From UBA7672 sp963718145 (GTDB lineage: Bacteria; Pseudomonadota; Alphaproteobacteria; Caulobacterales; Hyphomonadaceae), in the NCBI GenBank assembly GCA_963718145.1, contig CAVQYJ010000020.1:620001-684000 (forward strand): DNA of 64,000 nt, given 5' to 3'. Both the position numbers and the translations under genes were made by a program. This document shows positions 8,336-17,509 of the stretch, piece after piece; the first letter of the stretch is position 1; the number at the start of each line of letters is the position of its first letter. Below the pieces are notes generated by a model that did not search any database, had not been told where the DNA came from, and saw nothing but the letters and a program-made list of their open reading frames with translations.

Positions 8336-8921
8336 CTAGAAATCTTCCTGCGTGCCGAGCTTGGCGAGCGCGTCCTTCGCCTTGTCCGACCCGAGCGCTG
8401 CACCCTTCTCATACCAGCCTTTCGCCTTCTCCGTGTCGTGCATGAAGGTGTCCTGCTCGTACATCAGGCCGACGGCGAGGATGGCCTCGACATTGCCCTG
8501 GTTCGCCGCCTTCTCCATCATCTTGAGGCCGGAATTGGGCTTCAGCGGGATAGCCGTCCTGGCCATAGGCCATGCGCTGGCCGACCCAGAGCTGGGCATC
8601 GGAATTGCCGGCCCCGGCCGCCGCTTCCATGTCCTCGAAGCCGCCCTGCTGCTGGATGTATTCGGTCGACTTGATGCGCTCGAGCCCGCGGCTGTGCAGG
8701 GCGAAACCGTTGCCCGTATCGGCCAGGGCGCTGACCTTGGCCGCATCGTCCTTCACCGCATCGAACGCCGCCTTTTGCTCGGCCTGCTTGGCCTTGTCGG
8801 CGGCCATCGGATCCGGCGCTGCGGCTTCGGCTGCCTTCGCGGCGCCCGGCGCAGGCGTCGCCGGCCCGCACGCCGCCGCGGCCAGAGCCAGCAGGAAAAT
8901 CGGGGCGATGCGCATGATCAT
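8336..8921 (-). CDS. Sel1-repeat lipoprotein (frameshifted)
   Basis: A type II signal peptide ends in LAAAACGP with the lipidated cysteine at residue 18, so the product is probably anchored in a membrane facing the periplasm. After an Ala/Pro-rich linker come helical repeats of Sel1/TPR type: AGNSDAQLWVGQRMAYG, QGNVEAILAVGLMY and ALGSDKAKDALAKLG. The reading shifts at about 8547-8549, where a run of three G on the plus strand appears to have one extra base; correcting it joins GYP to LKPNSGLKMMEKA. Ribosome site GGAAG precedes the first ATG (8921). Sel1 proteins usually scaffold protein interactions; no partner is evident. Confidence 0.7.
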
Positions 8922-9026
8922 GGAGCGTCTTCCGTGCCTGTCCTCATCGAGCCTACGCCGGAACGGCCGCCGCCGTAACTGCCCGGCCCATCACGGTTGC
9001 GGATTGTGCATGGCGCCGCTCAGGCC

Positions 9027-9632
9027 TTACGCCAGCCAGGGCTGGGCCAGCTTGCGCCGTTCCTCAAACGCCGTGATCTCGCCCGCGTGCTGCAGGCTCT
9101 CGCCGATGTCATCCAGTCCCGCCAGCAGGCTCGCCTTGCGGCCCGGGTCGATGTCGAACCGGTGGACCTTCCCGTCCGGCGCCGTCACCGTCTGCGCCGC
9201 GAGGTCGATCGCAAAGATGTGGTTGGGGCCGCCTGCCTGCTCCATCAGCTGCTCCACGACCTCGCGCGGCAGCACCACGGGCAACAGCCCGTTCTTGAAG
9301 CAGTTGTTGTAGAAGATGTCCGCGAACGAGGGCGCGATCACGCAGCTCAGGCCCTGGTCGAGCAGCGCCCATGGCGCATGCTCGCGCGACGACCCGCAGC
9401 CGAAATTCTCCTTGGCGACGAGGATGGACGCATGTCGGTAGGCCGCCTTGTTCAGCACGAAGTCCGGGTTCGGCGTCCCGTCGGCCCGGGTCTTGAGGTC
9501 GAAGAAAAGCCCCTTCGCCAGCCCCTCGCGCGAAACCGTCTTGAGAAACTGCTTGGGAATGATCTGGTCGGTGTCGACATTCGCAATCGGCAGCGGCGCC
9601 GCGGTCCCGGTGAGCTGGGTGAAGGGTTTCAT
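9027..9632 (-). CDS. leuD: 3-isopropylmalate dehydratase small subunit
   Basis: Swivelling-domain subunit of isopropylmalate isomerase, partnering LeuC to convert 2- to 3-isopropylmalate. 201 residues, normal for the family. Signatures are PIANVDTDQIIPKQFLK near residues 15-31, the substrate loop ENFGCGSSREHAPWAL near 74-89, and ADIFYNNCFKNGLLP. The VOC gene ends three bases before the leuD start, and a GNAT gene ends 11 bases before the VOC start, so leuD appears to be the last gene of a GNAT-VOC-leuD operon. The partner leuC is 11.4 kb away on the same strand. Confidence 0.96.
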   Translation of the reverse strand: MKPFTQLTGTAAPLPIANVDTDQIIPKQFLKTVSREGLAKGLFFDLKTRADGTPNPDFVLNKAAYRHASILVAKENFGCGSSREHAPWALLDQGLSCVIAPSFADIFYNNCFKNGLLPVVLPREVVEQLMEQAGGPNHIFAIDLAAQTVTAPDGKVHRFDIDPGRKASLLAGLDDIGESLQHAGEITAFEERRKLAQPWLA

Positions 9633-9635
9633 GGG

Positions 9636-10490
9636 TCAGGCGCTAGCGGGTTCGGCTGACAATATCAACGTCGGCACGTTCAGCGTGCCCTCGCGCACCG
9701 AGAACACCTTCGTCCCCGGCCGCCGCCCCGCGCGGATGGCGGTGATGGCCAGCCCCGCCTTGCCGAGCCGCGCATGCGCCGCCTCGATGTCCGGCACGCG
9801 CCAGGAAAGGCCCCACAGCTTGTCCGGCTGGTTGCCCGCGCCCGCGGAGATCTTGTGCGCCAGTTCGATCGTCAGGCCACCGGCGCGGAAGAAGATCAGC
9901 CGCATGTCCCAGTCCGGGTTCGAGCGGTCGAGCGCCATGCGCAGCCCCAGCCGCGCGCCATAGAGCGCCGCCGCCCGATCCGGGTTGGCGGTGTTGATGA
10001 CCACATGGTCGAGCGCGGCCGCTGCGCCTGCATCCGCCGGCTTGTAGACCAGCGGGTCAGGCGTCTTCCTCTGCAGCGCGAAGATGCGCACGCCATGGGT
10101 CGCCGCCTCGTCCATCCGCATCCGGCTCCAGTAGCGCGCCCGGCTCGAATAAGGGTCGACGCTCTCGCCAGGCGCGATTTCCTCCGGCTTGAGCGCGCGC
10201 CGGTCGAACACGCCGCGATCGTCCTGCAGGTTGTCGCTGGCGAAGATCAGCGATTTGAGACCCACGCCATCGGCATCGATCATCGCATGGAGCCGCCGCG
10301 CCAGCGGCCCGCCGCCCATGGGCGACATCAGCTCAAGCGCCGTGTTCTCGAGCTGGAAGATCACGGTGGACGATCCGCCCGGATCGCTTGACCGCCAGTC
10401 CGGATCGCGACCGAGCAGGGCGGAATAGGCATGCTCGCCCTCGTCGATCGACGGGCAGACAAGCAGGACGTGGTCGAGGCCGGTGATCAT
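9636..10490 (-). CDS. Two-module VOC/glyoxalase-like protein
   Basis: A 284-residue protein with two glyoxalase-like halves: MITGLDHVLLVCPSIDEGEHAY at the start and ALDHVVINTANPDRAAALYG near residues 160-180. The sequence of the first half resembles the Glyoxalase_3 type seen in many proteobacterial hypothetical proteins. Metal-site histidines H7 and the H in LDHVV are present. It is translationally close to leuD (three-base gap), so probably co-transcribed, but a role in leucine synthesis is not implied by the family. Confidence 0.75.
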   Translation of the reverse strand: MITGLDHVLLVCPSIDEGEHAYSALLGRDPDWRSSDPGGSSTVIFQLENTALELMSPMGGGPLARRLHAMIDADGVGLKSLIFASDNLQDDRGVFDRRALKPEEIAPGESVDPYSSRARYWSRMRMDEAATHGVRIFALQRKTPDPLVYKPADAGAAAALDHVVINTANPDRAAALYGARLGLRMALDRSNPDWDMRLIFFRAGGLTIELAHKISAGAGNQPDKLWGLSWRVPDIEAAHARLGKAGLAITAIRAGRRPGTKVFSVREGTLNVPTLILSAEPASA

Positions 10491-10501
10491 AGGGCGGCGA
10501 G

Positions 10502-11173
10502 CTATCTGCGGAAGGACTCCAGCGTCCTCTTCTGCGCACCATCGGGCGCAAAATTGTCAGGCGCAAGCCACCGGGCCAGGGCGGCCTTCAAACCCGGCCA
10601 TTCGGCGTCCGTGATCGAATACCAGGCCGTGTCGCGGGACTGGCCTTTCGCCACCATGTCGTTCCGGAACACGCCTTCGAAGGCAAATCCGAACCGTTCG
10701 GCCGCCCGCTTGGACGCCGCATTGCCCTGGTTGCACTTCCACTCATAGCGGCGGTAGCCGAGGCCATCGAACACATGCCCCGCCATCAGGGCCAGGGCCT
10801 CGGTCGCCTCTGGCGTGCGTGTCAGCATCGGGCCAAACGCGACGCAGCCGATCTCTGCCGAGCCGTGCTCTTCGCGGATGCGCATGTAGGTCGCCATGCC
10901 GAGGATATCGCCGGATCCCTGGGCGCGAATCACCATCGTCCGCCAGCCATCGTTCTGGCGCTGGGCCCGCAGGAAGGTCTCCAGCGTGAACGAGGCGGCA
11001 AAGGGGCCGACCGGCATCCAGGTCCAGATCCCGGCATTGGCTTCCCCGCCCACCGCCGCGAACAGCCCCGTCCCGTGCTTCTCCCACGCCAGCGGCTCCA
11101 GCCTCACGCGCTCGCCTTCGAGCACGGCTCGTCCGGGCGCCTGCTTCTTCGTCCATCCTGAAAGGTCGCTCAT
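10502..11173 (-). CDS. GNAT acetyltransferase (RimJ/RimL type)
   Basis: A 223-residue Gcn5-related N-acetyltransferase. It begins MSDLSGWTKKQAPGR and has the RimL-like VRLEPLAWEKHG, GDILGMATYMRI, EIGCVAFGPMLTRTPEATEA (motif A region) and RRYEWKCNQGNAASKRAAERFGF (motif B), with the usual R/Q-x-x-G acetyl-CoA loop altered to GPMLTRTPEA. The protein is unusually like the family that modifies N-termini or antibiotics, but the substrate is unknown. A longer in-frame start at 11380 is rejected because homology begins at the ATG at 11173. Confidence 0.8.
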   Translation of the reverse strand: MSDLSGWTKKQAPGRAVLEGERVRLEPLAWEKHGTGLFAAVGGEANAGIWTWMPVGPFAASFTLETFLRAQRQNDGWRTMVIRAQGSGDILGMATYMRIREEHGSAEIGCVAFGPMLTRTPEATEALALMAGHVFDGLGYRRYEWKCNQGNAASKRAAERFGFAFEGVFRNDMVAKGQSRDTAWYSITDAEWPGLKAALARWLAPDNFAPDGAQKRTLESFRR

Positions 11174-11679
11174 GCAGCGGGAGTAAAGCCGATGGCGCCG
11201 TGTAGGCAAGCATCGCCTCTCAGGCGCGCCGTGCGGCGAATCTCTTTCCGCCTCTTTCGGAACAGAATTCGTGTCCGGCTTCGACGCCGCAAATGCAGCA
11301 TCGCGCCGCGCGCGAGAAACGTCCCGATCCGGATGATCGCGGTCATCGCGACAGCCTCCGCGCAATCCGGCGCGCGCCAAGTGACAACGCTATCCCCGGC
11401 GTCGGCGCGAGTGCGATTCGAATCCTGCTCCCATGAACGGAAGTACAGGAAACCGCGGCGGAAAAGACACACAGCAGCAGCGCTGCACATCTCCTCATAC
11501 TCGTGGCGGAACCGATACCCACATGACGTATTCGGAGGTGTTTTCGACGCAATCACGTCTCACTGCCGCCCACTGACGGTGGCCTGATCCGAGCATCGGA
11601 ACCGTCTCGTGGTCCGCACATTTGAACACTGGCCCCCCGGCGCGCCGGGACATGGCGAAAGGATAGAAGGCCGACCAGG
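11174..11679. other. Intergenic region, no convincing gene
   Basis: About 500 bases between two divergent genes. Several 60-130 codon frames are open on both strands, but all are Arg-rich and look like GC-rich noise. The least implausible is a leftward 51-codon frame (11343-11498) starting MRRCAALLLCVFSAA with a signal-like hydrophobic core and a cysteine at about residue 18; no ribosome site supports it. A GATTCGAATC string at about 11415 imitates a tRNA T-loop but has no matching stems. Confidence 0.4.
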
Positions 11680-12375
11680 ATGACGACGCACATTAGTCTC
11701 TCGAAAGCAGAAGCGGTGGATGCCTACTGGTATCCGCAACGCAGCCGCGTCGAATGGCTTGCCGACGTCGTCGTCCACGCCATCGGCCTCGTGCTCGCCA
11801 TTGCCGGCTGTATCCTCCTGGTCATGACCGCGGCCGCCTCGGGCTCGCCCAAGCTGACTGCCGCCCTCCTGGTCTATTCCATCGGCCTGCTGGCGATGCT
11901 GGCCTGCTCGACCCTTTACAACGCCAACACCAACGAGAAGCTGTCCCGCCTGTTCGAGCGGTTCGACCTCTCGGGCATCTTCATCATGATCGCGGCGTCT
12001 TACACGCCGTTCATGCTGGCCAAGCTCGACGGACCCATGGCCTGGACGGTCCTCGCCATCGTCTGGACGGTCGCCCTGGCGGGCGTCGCCCTCAACCTGC
12101 TGGCGCGCTGGAACGCCCCCAAGGTCTATATCGCCATGTATCTGGTGCTCGGCTGGGCGGCGCTGACGGTTGTCGACCGGCTGATCCACACCCTTTCGCC
12201 CCTCGGCCTTGGCCTGCTGGCGGCGGGCGGCATCCTCTACACGGTTGGCGTCATCTTCCACCTCAACAAGAAACTGCCGTTCAACTCGGCCATCTGGCAC
12301 GGGTTCGTGGTCGCGGCGGCCTCCTGCCACTTTGCGGCGATCTACCTGGACATCGCGGCCGCCGGCATCGCCTGA
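11680..12375 (+). CDS. Hemolysin III / PAQR-like membrane protein
   Basis: A 231-residue polytopic protein with seven predicted membrane segments. The family signature is visible: WLADVVVHAIGLVLAI, ACSTLYNANTNEKLSRLFERFDLSGIFIMIAASYTPF and the C-terminal FNSAIWHGFVVAAASCHFAAI. The conserved histidines in VVVHAIG, IWHGF and SCHF and the D in FDLSG match the zinc-binding residues of the hemolysin III/progestin-receptor (PAQR) superfamily. It sits in the inner membrane; the enzymatic role is not established for bacterial members. A terminator follows at 12401-12431. Confidence 0.88.
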   Translation: MTTHISLSKAEAVDAYWYPQRSRVEWLADVVVHAIGLVLAIAGCILLVMTAAASGSPKLTAALLVYSIGLLAMLACSTLYNANTNEKLSRLFERFDLSGIFIMIAASYTPFMLAKLDGPMAWTVLAIVWTVALAGVALNLLARWNAPKVYIAMYLVLGWAALTVVDRLIHTLSPLGLGLLAAGGILYTVGVIFHLNKKLPFNSAIWHGFVVAAASCHFAAIYLDIAAAGIA

Positions 12376-12400
12376 TCCGGACCCTTCCAGCCTGACGGCA

Positions 12401-12431
12401 AAGGCCCGGCGCCGGACACGCCGGGTCTTTT
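12401..12431 (+). terminator. Intrinsic terminator after the hemolysin III gene
   Basis: The stem GGCCCGGCG (12403-12411) pairs with CGCCGGGTC (12419-12427), a 7-base loop lies between, AA/TT extends the base, and TTTT follows. Confidence 0.8.
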
Positions 12432-12506
12432 GCTGTCCCAGGCGACCCATCCAGCCTGGCAGGTCCAACCTGGCCCGGCCTGCGTAGAGGGGCTGGAGAC
12501 CCTTTC

Positions 12507-13037
12507 ATGCGCTTCTTCCTGTTGTCCGCCCTGATGCTCGCCGCCCCGATCCTCGCCAGTTGCGCCTCGGCCCCGGGTCTTCCGAAGGAGACGGGCCCCA
12601 CCGCCTTCGTCATCGAGCGGGATCTCGCCGGCTCGACCCTCGCCCGCGGCCAGTTCTCCGCCATCAATGGCGTCAAGCGAGGCTTCACCGCCGAACTCAC
12701 CGGCACGCGGGACGGCAACACCTTCACCCTGCTCGAGCGCTTTCAGTATGACGACGGGGAAAAGGACCAGAAGACCTGGGTGCTCACCCTCCTCGGCGAC
12801 GGCAAGTACACCGGCGTGCGCGAGGATGTGGTGGGGCAGGCGAAGGGCTGGCAGGACGGCAAGGCCTTCCGGCTGGCCTATGACGTCGTCCTGCCCGGCG
12901 AGAACGGCAAGAAGGGCATGCAGGTCCACTTCCAGGACGTCATGGTCCTCAAGGCCGACGGCGCCGTCCTCAACCGCGCCAGCGTCGGCAAATGGGGCTT
13001 CGGCGTCGCCAAGGTCGAACTCGAGATCAAGCGCTGA
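12507..13037 (+). CDS. DUF3833-like lipoprotein
   Basis: A 176-residue protein with a lipoprotein signal peptide; the lipobox is LASCAS with the cysteine near residue 19. The body is a beta-rich lipocalin-like fold, with TFTLLERFQYDDGEKDQKTW and the KADGAVLNRASVGKWGFGVAKVELEIKR ending that typify DUF3833. It is likely outer- or inner-membrane anchored. In other bacteria the family is often near short-chain dehydrogenases and lipid genes; here it stands alone between the hemolysin III gene and phaZ. Confidence 0.75.
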   Translation: MRFFLLSALMLAAPILASCASAPGLPKETGPTAFVIERDLAGSTLARGQFSAINGVKRGFTAELTGTRDGNTFTLLERFQYDDGEKDQKTWVLTLLGDGKYTGVREDVVGQAKGWQDGKAFRLAYDVVLPGENGKKGMQVHFQDVMVLKADGAVLNRASVGKWGFGVAKVELEIKR

Positions 13038-13068
13038 GCTCTCGCCCGCGTCCCCGGCTGCGACAGCC

Positions 13069-14286
13069 TCAGCCCTCGGTCGACAGGATCACCGAGCGAA
13101 CCGTCGGATAGATCTGCGTCTCCCAGCGGCGGCCGGCGAAGACGCCGTAATGGCCGACGCCCGGCTGCAGGTGGTGGCTGCGCAGGTGCGGGCGCAGCTT
13201 GCTGACCAGCTCGTGCGCCGCAGCCGTCTGGCCGACCGAGCAGATATCGTCGCGCTCGCCCTCGACCGTCAGCAGCGCCGTGCGCCGGATCGCCGACGGA
13301 TCGATCTTCTCGCCGCGATGGCTTAGCCGGCCCAGCGGCAGGCGCATCTCCTGGAACACCCAGGCGACGGTCTCGAGGTAGAAGTCCTCGGTCAGGTCGA
13401 GCACGGCGAAGTACTCGTCATAGAACGTCTTGATCGTGTCGGCCGCCGTGTCGTCGCCCTCGACCAGGTGCTTGAACAGGGTCTTGTGCGCCTCGATATG
13501 GCGCTGCGGGTTCATCGACATGAAGGCGGTGAGCTGCATGAAGCCTGGATAGACCCGCCGTCCCCAGCCCTGCAGGGGGAAGGGCACGGTCGAGATCAGA
13601 TTGTTCCTGAACCATTCGATCGGGTGCTCGGTCGCCAGCGTGTTGACCGCCGTCGGGTTGATCCGGCAGTCGATCGGACCGGCCATCAGGGTGAGGGAGC
13701 GCGGCTCGCACGGATGCTTGGCGGCGGCCATCACGGCGGTCGCCGCCACCGCCTGCACGCAGGGCTGGCACACCGCCACCACATGGGCGCCGGGGCCGAG
13801 ATGCTCGAGCATCCGGATCAGGTAGTCGACATAGTCCTCGAAGCCGAACCGGCCGGCGCCCACGGGTATGGTGCGGGCGTTCTTCCAGTCGGTAATGTAG
13901 ACGTCATGGTCCTGCAGCATGGTGCGTGCGGTGGCGCGCAGCAGGGTGGCGAAGTGGCCGGAAAGGGGGGCGACGATGAGCACGCGGGGCTGCGGCGCGT
14001 CGATGTCCTTCCTGAAGTGCAGCATGTTGGCGAAGGGCAGGTCGAGCGCGACTTCCTCCGTCACCGGGACTTCGCGGTTGTCCACATTGACCGACGTGAT
14101 GCCAAAGGGCGGGGAAACATGCGTCAGTGTGGCGCGGGTTGTCATCTCCAGCGCAGCAAGCATTCTTCGCGCGGCAGGAGAATCAGCCGCCCCGTTCAAC
14201 GCTCCACGCATCTGGAGCGCCGCGAGCGCAGCGGCGCGAAACGGCTCAGAAGCCTGCTTCTGGGCCTCGTAGATGTGATACCACAT
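13069..14286 (-). CDS. phaZ: Intracellular polyhydroxyalkanoate depolymerase
   Basis: Mobilises stored poly(3-hydroxybutyrate) granules in the cytoplasm. A 405-residue product from the ATG at 14286 (MWYHIYEAQKQ), which matches the family N-terminus (M-W/L-Y-H); a 17-residue longer start at 14337 exists. The nucleophile region is VVAVCQPCVQA, with a cysteine (C173) in place of serine as in intracellular PhaZ enzymes; other landmarks are PFANMLHF, the VYITDWKNAR motif, WFRNNLISTVPFPLQGWGRRVYPGF and the C-terminal GVGHYGVFAG with the likely catalytic histidine. Suggests the host stores PHB. It is divergent from a GST gene. Confidence 0.9.
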   Translation of the reverse strand: MWYHIYEAQKQASEPFRAAALAALQMRGALNGAADSPAARRMLAALEMTTRATLTHVSPPFGITSVNVDNREVPVTEEVALDLPFANMLHFRKDIDAPQPRVLIVAPLSGHFATLLRATARTMLQDHDVYITDWKNARTIPVGAGRFGFEDYVDYLIRMLEHLGPGAHVVAVCQPCVQAVAATAVMAAAKHPCEPRSLTLMAGPIDCRINPTAVNTLATEHPIEWFRNNLISTVPFPLQGWGRRVYPGFMQLTAFMSMNPQRHIEAHKTLFKHLVEGDDTAADTIKTFYDEYFAVLDLTEDFYLETVAWVFQEMRLPLGRLSHRGEKIDPSAIRRTALLTVEGERDDICSVGQTAAAHELVSKLRPHLRSHHLQPGVGHYGVFAGRRWETQIYPTVRSVILSTEG

Positions 14287-14414
14287 GTCCCGGCGCGCTC
14301 TATTTATAGGCAGATGCGTGTCCCTGAAGGCTTCCATACCGAAGCCTAGTTCCCCGTATACTGCACTGCGACATACAATTGCATATACAGATTAAGGGCA
14401 AGGAAAGTGCCGTC

Positions 14415-15071
14415 ATGGCAGGCGCTACGCTGACAATATCGAGCAGGAACTATTCGTCCTGGTCGCTTCGGGCCTGGTTGTTCTGCCAGCTCGCCGGCCT
14501 CGACGTCGAGGTCGAAAGCGCTCCCATCGACGATCCGGCCAATCGCGCCGAGCTGCTGCTGCTGTCGCCGACCGTGCTGACGCCGCGCCTCGACCATGAC
14601 GGCGCCAGCGTCTGGGACACGATCGCCATCGCCGAATACCTCGACGAGCTCTTCCCCAATGCCGGCCTCCTGCCGCTGGAGCGGGTGAAGCGCGCGCATT
14701 GCCGCTCCGTCGTCGGCGAGATGCATGGCGGCTTCTACAATCTCCGCTCCGCCCTGCCGATGAACCTGCGCGCCCGCTATCCGGGCTTCCGGGTCTTCAC
14801 CGGGGCGAAGGGAGACATCCGCCGTGTGCTGACGATCTGGAACGAGTGCTTCGAGCAGTATCGCGGCCGCTTCCTGTTCGGCGACCAGCCGACCCTCGCC
14901 GACGCCATGTACGCCCCGGTCTGCACCCGCTTCGTCACCTATGACGTGGCCCTCGAAGGCAAGGCCGCCGAATACCGCGACCGCATCATGGCCTGGGCCC
15001 CGATGCAGCAATGGCTCGAGGAATCGAAGGCCGAGCCCATGGAGATCGAGGAACTCGACATCGAGTTCTGA
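14415..15071 (+). CDS. Glutathione S-transferase
   Basis: A 218-residue two-domain GST. The thioredoxin-like N-terminal domain starts LTISSRNYSSWSLRAWLFC, with a serine-rich active site instead of tyrosine, then TPRLDHDGASVWDTIAIAEYLDE carrying the glutathione gamma-glutamyl-binding pair. The C-terminal helical domain shows the N-capping motif in GDQPTLADAMYAPV. The ATG at 14415 follows AAGGAAAG; a 12-residue longer in-frame start at 14379 lacks such a site. The substrate is unknown. Confidence 0.85.
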   Translation: MAGATLTISSRNYSSWSLRAWLFCQLAGLDVEVESAPIDDPANRAELLLLSPTVLTPRLDHDGASVWDTIAIAEYLDELFPNAGLLPLERVKRAHCRSVVGEMHGGFYNLRSALPMNLRARYPGFRVFTGAKGDIRRVLTIWNECFEQYRGRFLFGDQPTLADAMYAPVCTRFVTYDVALEGKAAEYRDRIMAWAPMQQWLEESKAEPMEIEELDIEF

Positions 15072-15339
15072 GCCGGCCCGGCTCTTTTGCCCGTTTCGTG
15101 CGTCTGTGTTGTCCGCACCCTCAGAACGATCCCGACGCCGTCAGCGTAAAGATCGGCCCGCGGGTCGTCTCGCGGAATTCCGAACTTGAGAACGTCCCGC
15201 CCGGGAAGCGGTTCGGCGTGAAGAAGCGGCGCTCCAGCCGGCCTGGCTGGTCGCCGACATTGTCGGCCGCCAGCCGCAGGGCCCGTCTGCCTCAAGCAGC
15301 GGGGCGCCGGATGCGCGGCATCCGTATTTTCAGGGAAGC

Positions 15340-15909
15340 CTAGAGGCCCGCGTCGAACAGGCCAGGCATCAGGTGGACGATCTTGTCCGCGAGGTGATGG
15401 CGGCTGAGCGGCTTGGCCGTCCAGTCCGTCAGCCCCATCGACATCAGCCGCTCCACGTCGCCGCGCATCGACGGCTCGACAAGGCCAAGGATCGGAATGT
15501 CCGACCATGGCGTGTTGGAGCGGCGGATCCAGCGCACGACATCCTCGCCGCTCATCAGGGGCAGGGTGAGGTCGAGCAGGACAAGATCGAAGCTGCGCAG
15601 CGCCAGCAGGTCGATCGCGGCCTGGCCTTCCGCCACCTCGATCACCGACATGCGCGGGCTCGCGAGCAGCATGCGCAGCACACGGCGATGGAACGGGTCG
15701 TCCTCGGCGAGGAGGATGCGCGTGAAATCGTGCGGCGCCTGGGTCACCGGCGGGCGCATCGGCCGGCCAAGCGCCCTGCGGATGTCGCTGATCGGCCCGA
15801 AGGAGTCGAAGGCATCGTCCGCCGCGCCGCCCGAACCAGCGGCGGGTTCAGCGTGGGAGGCCCCCTCGCGGCAGGGCCACACTTGTGTCTTCGCCTTGGG
15901 CTGGCGCAC
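15340..15909 (-). CDS. Single-domain response regulator
   Basis: CheY-like receiver, phosphorylated on aspartate by a histidine kinase or Hpt protein. The receiver spans about residues 63-187: acidic pocket AEDD (68-71), phospho-acceptor D113 in LVLLDLTLPLMSGED, and the lysine in TAKPLSRHHL. The Thr/Ser switch position reads LGLVEP, so lacks a clear hydroxyl residue. A GTG start at 15909 is chosen because AGGAG lies seven bases upstream; a shorter ATG start at 15759 would remove a 50-residue Gly/Ala-rich N-terminal extension. No output domain or adjacent kinase. Confidence 0.75.
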   Translation of the reverse strand: MRQPKAKTQVWPCREGASHAEPAAGSGGAADDAFDSFGPISDIRRALGRPMRPPVTQAPHDFTRILLAEDDPFHRRVLRMLLASPRMSVIEVAEGQAAIDLLALRSFDLVLLDLTLPLMSGEDVVRWIRRSNTPWSDIPILGLVEPSMRGDVERLMSMGLTDWTAKPLSRHHLADKIVHLMPGLFDAGL

Positions 15910-16061
15910 GTTGGACTCCTGCTTTCACAACGTGCCAAATCTGCGCGCTTTGAGGATAAGGACGCCTTCGCCGGATCGCGCAAATCCGGCTCGGCGCGCT
16001 AACCATGGCTGACCGGCCAGGCCTGAAAACAAGGGCGGCCCGGGGAAAAGCGGCGCGGACC

Positions 16062-16086
16062 GCTTAATCCATTTCGGATTGTTAAG
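16062..16086. repeat. Inverted repeat CTTAATCC...GGATTGTTAAG
   Basis: Imperfect palindrome with arms CTTAATCC and GGATT(G)TTAAG around a 5-base spacer, lying between the DUF3089 stop and the receiver gene, both leftward. It has no T run for a classical terminator. The paired TTAA boxes could instead be a regulator site, but spacing is not that of CtrA (TTAA-N7-TTAA). Confidence 0.35.
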
Positions 16087-16095
16087 GCGCGATCC

Positions 16096-17349
16096 TCAGG
16101 GGTGCGCCTTCTTCCAGGCCGCCGACTGCTTGCCGACGATGTCGACCAGGTCGCCCATGCCGATATTGGCGTCGTTGAGGTGCAGGCCCCAGCTCGGATC
16201 AGGCTTGCCCTGCGCCATCACGTCGGTCGCAGGATCGTCGACGCGGGGATCGTTCGGGTCGGCGTTGACGTGCACTTCCAGGTAGTGATGGTTGTTCTTG
16301 GTCACGCACTCCGTGGTGACGAGTCCGGGCGTCATCACGAAGGGCGTTGCGATCTTCTTGCCCTTCACCCATTCCTTGTCGCCCGTCGACCAGTAGACTT
16401 TCGGGTTCGCCGCCTTGCCGCCGGTCATCGCCGCCGGATTGGTGCAGGCGCTCTCGTTCTCCCCGCGATTGGCGCCGAAGCCGGCCGTATCAGAGGGCGG
16501 GACAGTGTCGCGATAGGACGAGAAGGTGATGACGCAGCCGGTCTGGTCCGCCGTCTTGCAGACGGGGATCGACTTCAGCGTGCCGCCCACGTCCTTGCCC
16601 TTGGGAACCGAGAACGTCGTGCCGAGGATGATCGCGGACACCAGCCTCGACTGGTCCGGCTTGCCGTCGATCTGCGAGGCGATCAGCCGGGAGATCTGGC
16701 CCGATCCCTGGCTGTGGCCCAGGATGACCACGCCGCGACCCTTGTTGTCGTGCTCGAGATAGTGCTTCCACGCGGCGTCGACATCGAGATTGCCCTCGCT
16801 CCGGTTGCCGCGCGCCGGCACCGCCCCGCCCGTACCGCGTCCCGCGCGCAGCGCCCCCAGCGAGAACTGGCGGTACATCGGCGCGTAGATCCTGCACTTC
16901 GAGCCGAAGCGCGCGAGCTGGGACTTCACGACGTTGAACTCTTCCGGCCCCGGTATCAGGTCGGACTGGGTGAACGGGTCGAGCGACACGGTCGGGTAGA
17001 CATAGAAGCAGTCGATCGGCGCGTTGGGGTCGGCCTTGAACGTCTCGATCGAGGTCGATCCATCCGCCTTCACGATGGTGGCGTCGATATTCACCTCGCA
17101 CGGATTGCTGGCCAGTCCGGGCCGGCACAGCCAGTCCGACGCCCTGGCGTAGTCCGGCGCGATCGACGGCAGGGGTGCGGCAGCAGCAGGGGCGGCCGGC
17201 GCCGCCGGTGGGGCGGCGACCGGCGCCGCCGGTGCGGCTGCGACCACAGTCGCGGCGGGCGCCTGGATTGCTTGAACCGTCGTCGCGCGTTCCCCGGAGA
17301 TGCAGGCGGAGGCCAGCAGCATCGTGCTCGCAAGAAGCAGGCGTCTCAT
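16096..17349 (-). CDS. DUF3089 alpha/beta-hydrolase lipoprotein
   Basis: A 417-residue exported protein. The signal peptide MRRLLLASTMLLASAC ends in a lipobox cysteine, followed by an Ala/Pro-rich linker (to about residue 60). The hydrolase domain has DCFYVYPTVSLDPFTQ, YAPMYRQFSLGAL, the nucleophile elbow GHSQGSGQ and a C-terminal HHYLEVHVNADPND, typical of DUF3089. ATG 17349 is preceded by GGGAG; the longer start at 17511 would bury the signal peptide. Probably a periplasmic esterase; the substrate is unknown. Confidence 0.8.
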   Translation of the reverse strand: MRRLLLASTMLLASACISGERATTVQAIQAPAATVVAAAPAAPVAAPPAAPAAPAAAAPLPSIAPDYARASDWLCRPGLASNPCEVNIDATIVKADGSTSIETFKADPNAPIDCFYVYPTVSLDPFTQSDLIPGPEEFNVVKSQLARFGSKCRIYAPMYRQFSLGALRAGRGTGGAVPARGNRSEGNLDVDAAWKHYLEHDNKGRGVVILGHSQGSGQISRLIASQIDGKPDQSRLVSAIILGTTFSVPKGKDVGGTLKSIPVCKTADQTGCVITFSSYRDTVPPSDTAGFGANRGENESACTNPAAMTGGKAANPKVYWSTGDKEWVKGKKIATPFVMTPGLVTTECVTKNNHHYLEVHVNADPNDPRVDDPATDVMAQGKPDPSWGLHLNDANIGMGDLVDIVGKQSAAWKKAHP

Positions 17350-17509
17350 GTCCAGTCGCTCCCGATTGGTTGTTTTGACGCTATCTGCCGCGCCGTCCCA
17401 AGGGATGTCCAGAGCAGAGCAAGGTTGCCGTGCGCGTCTCGCAATGCTGTGTTCATAGCCCAGGACGGGACAGCCCGGGACAGGGCAGGACGGGGCAGGG
17501 CGAGGCGGC

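Noticed and set aside
11405..11430. tRNA T-loop-like GATTCGAATC
   Set aside because: No T-stem pairing, no acceptor stem or anticodon arm around it on either strand.
16062..16086. CtrA binding site or terminator
   Set aside because: TTAA spacing is not the N7 consensus and no T run follows the hairpin.
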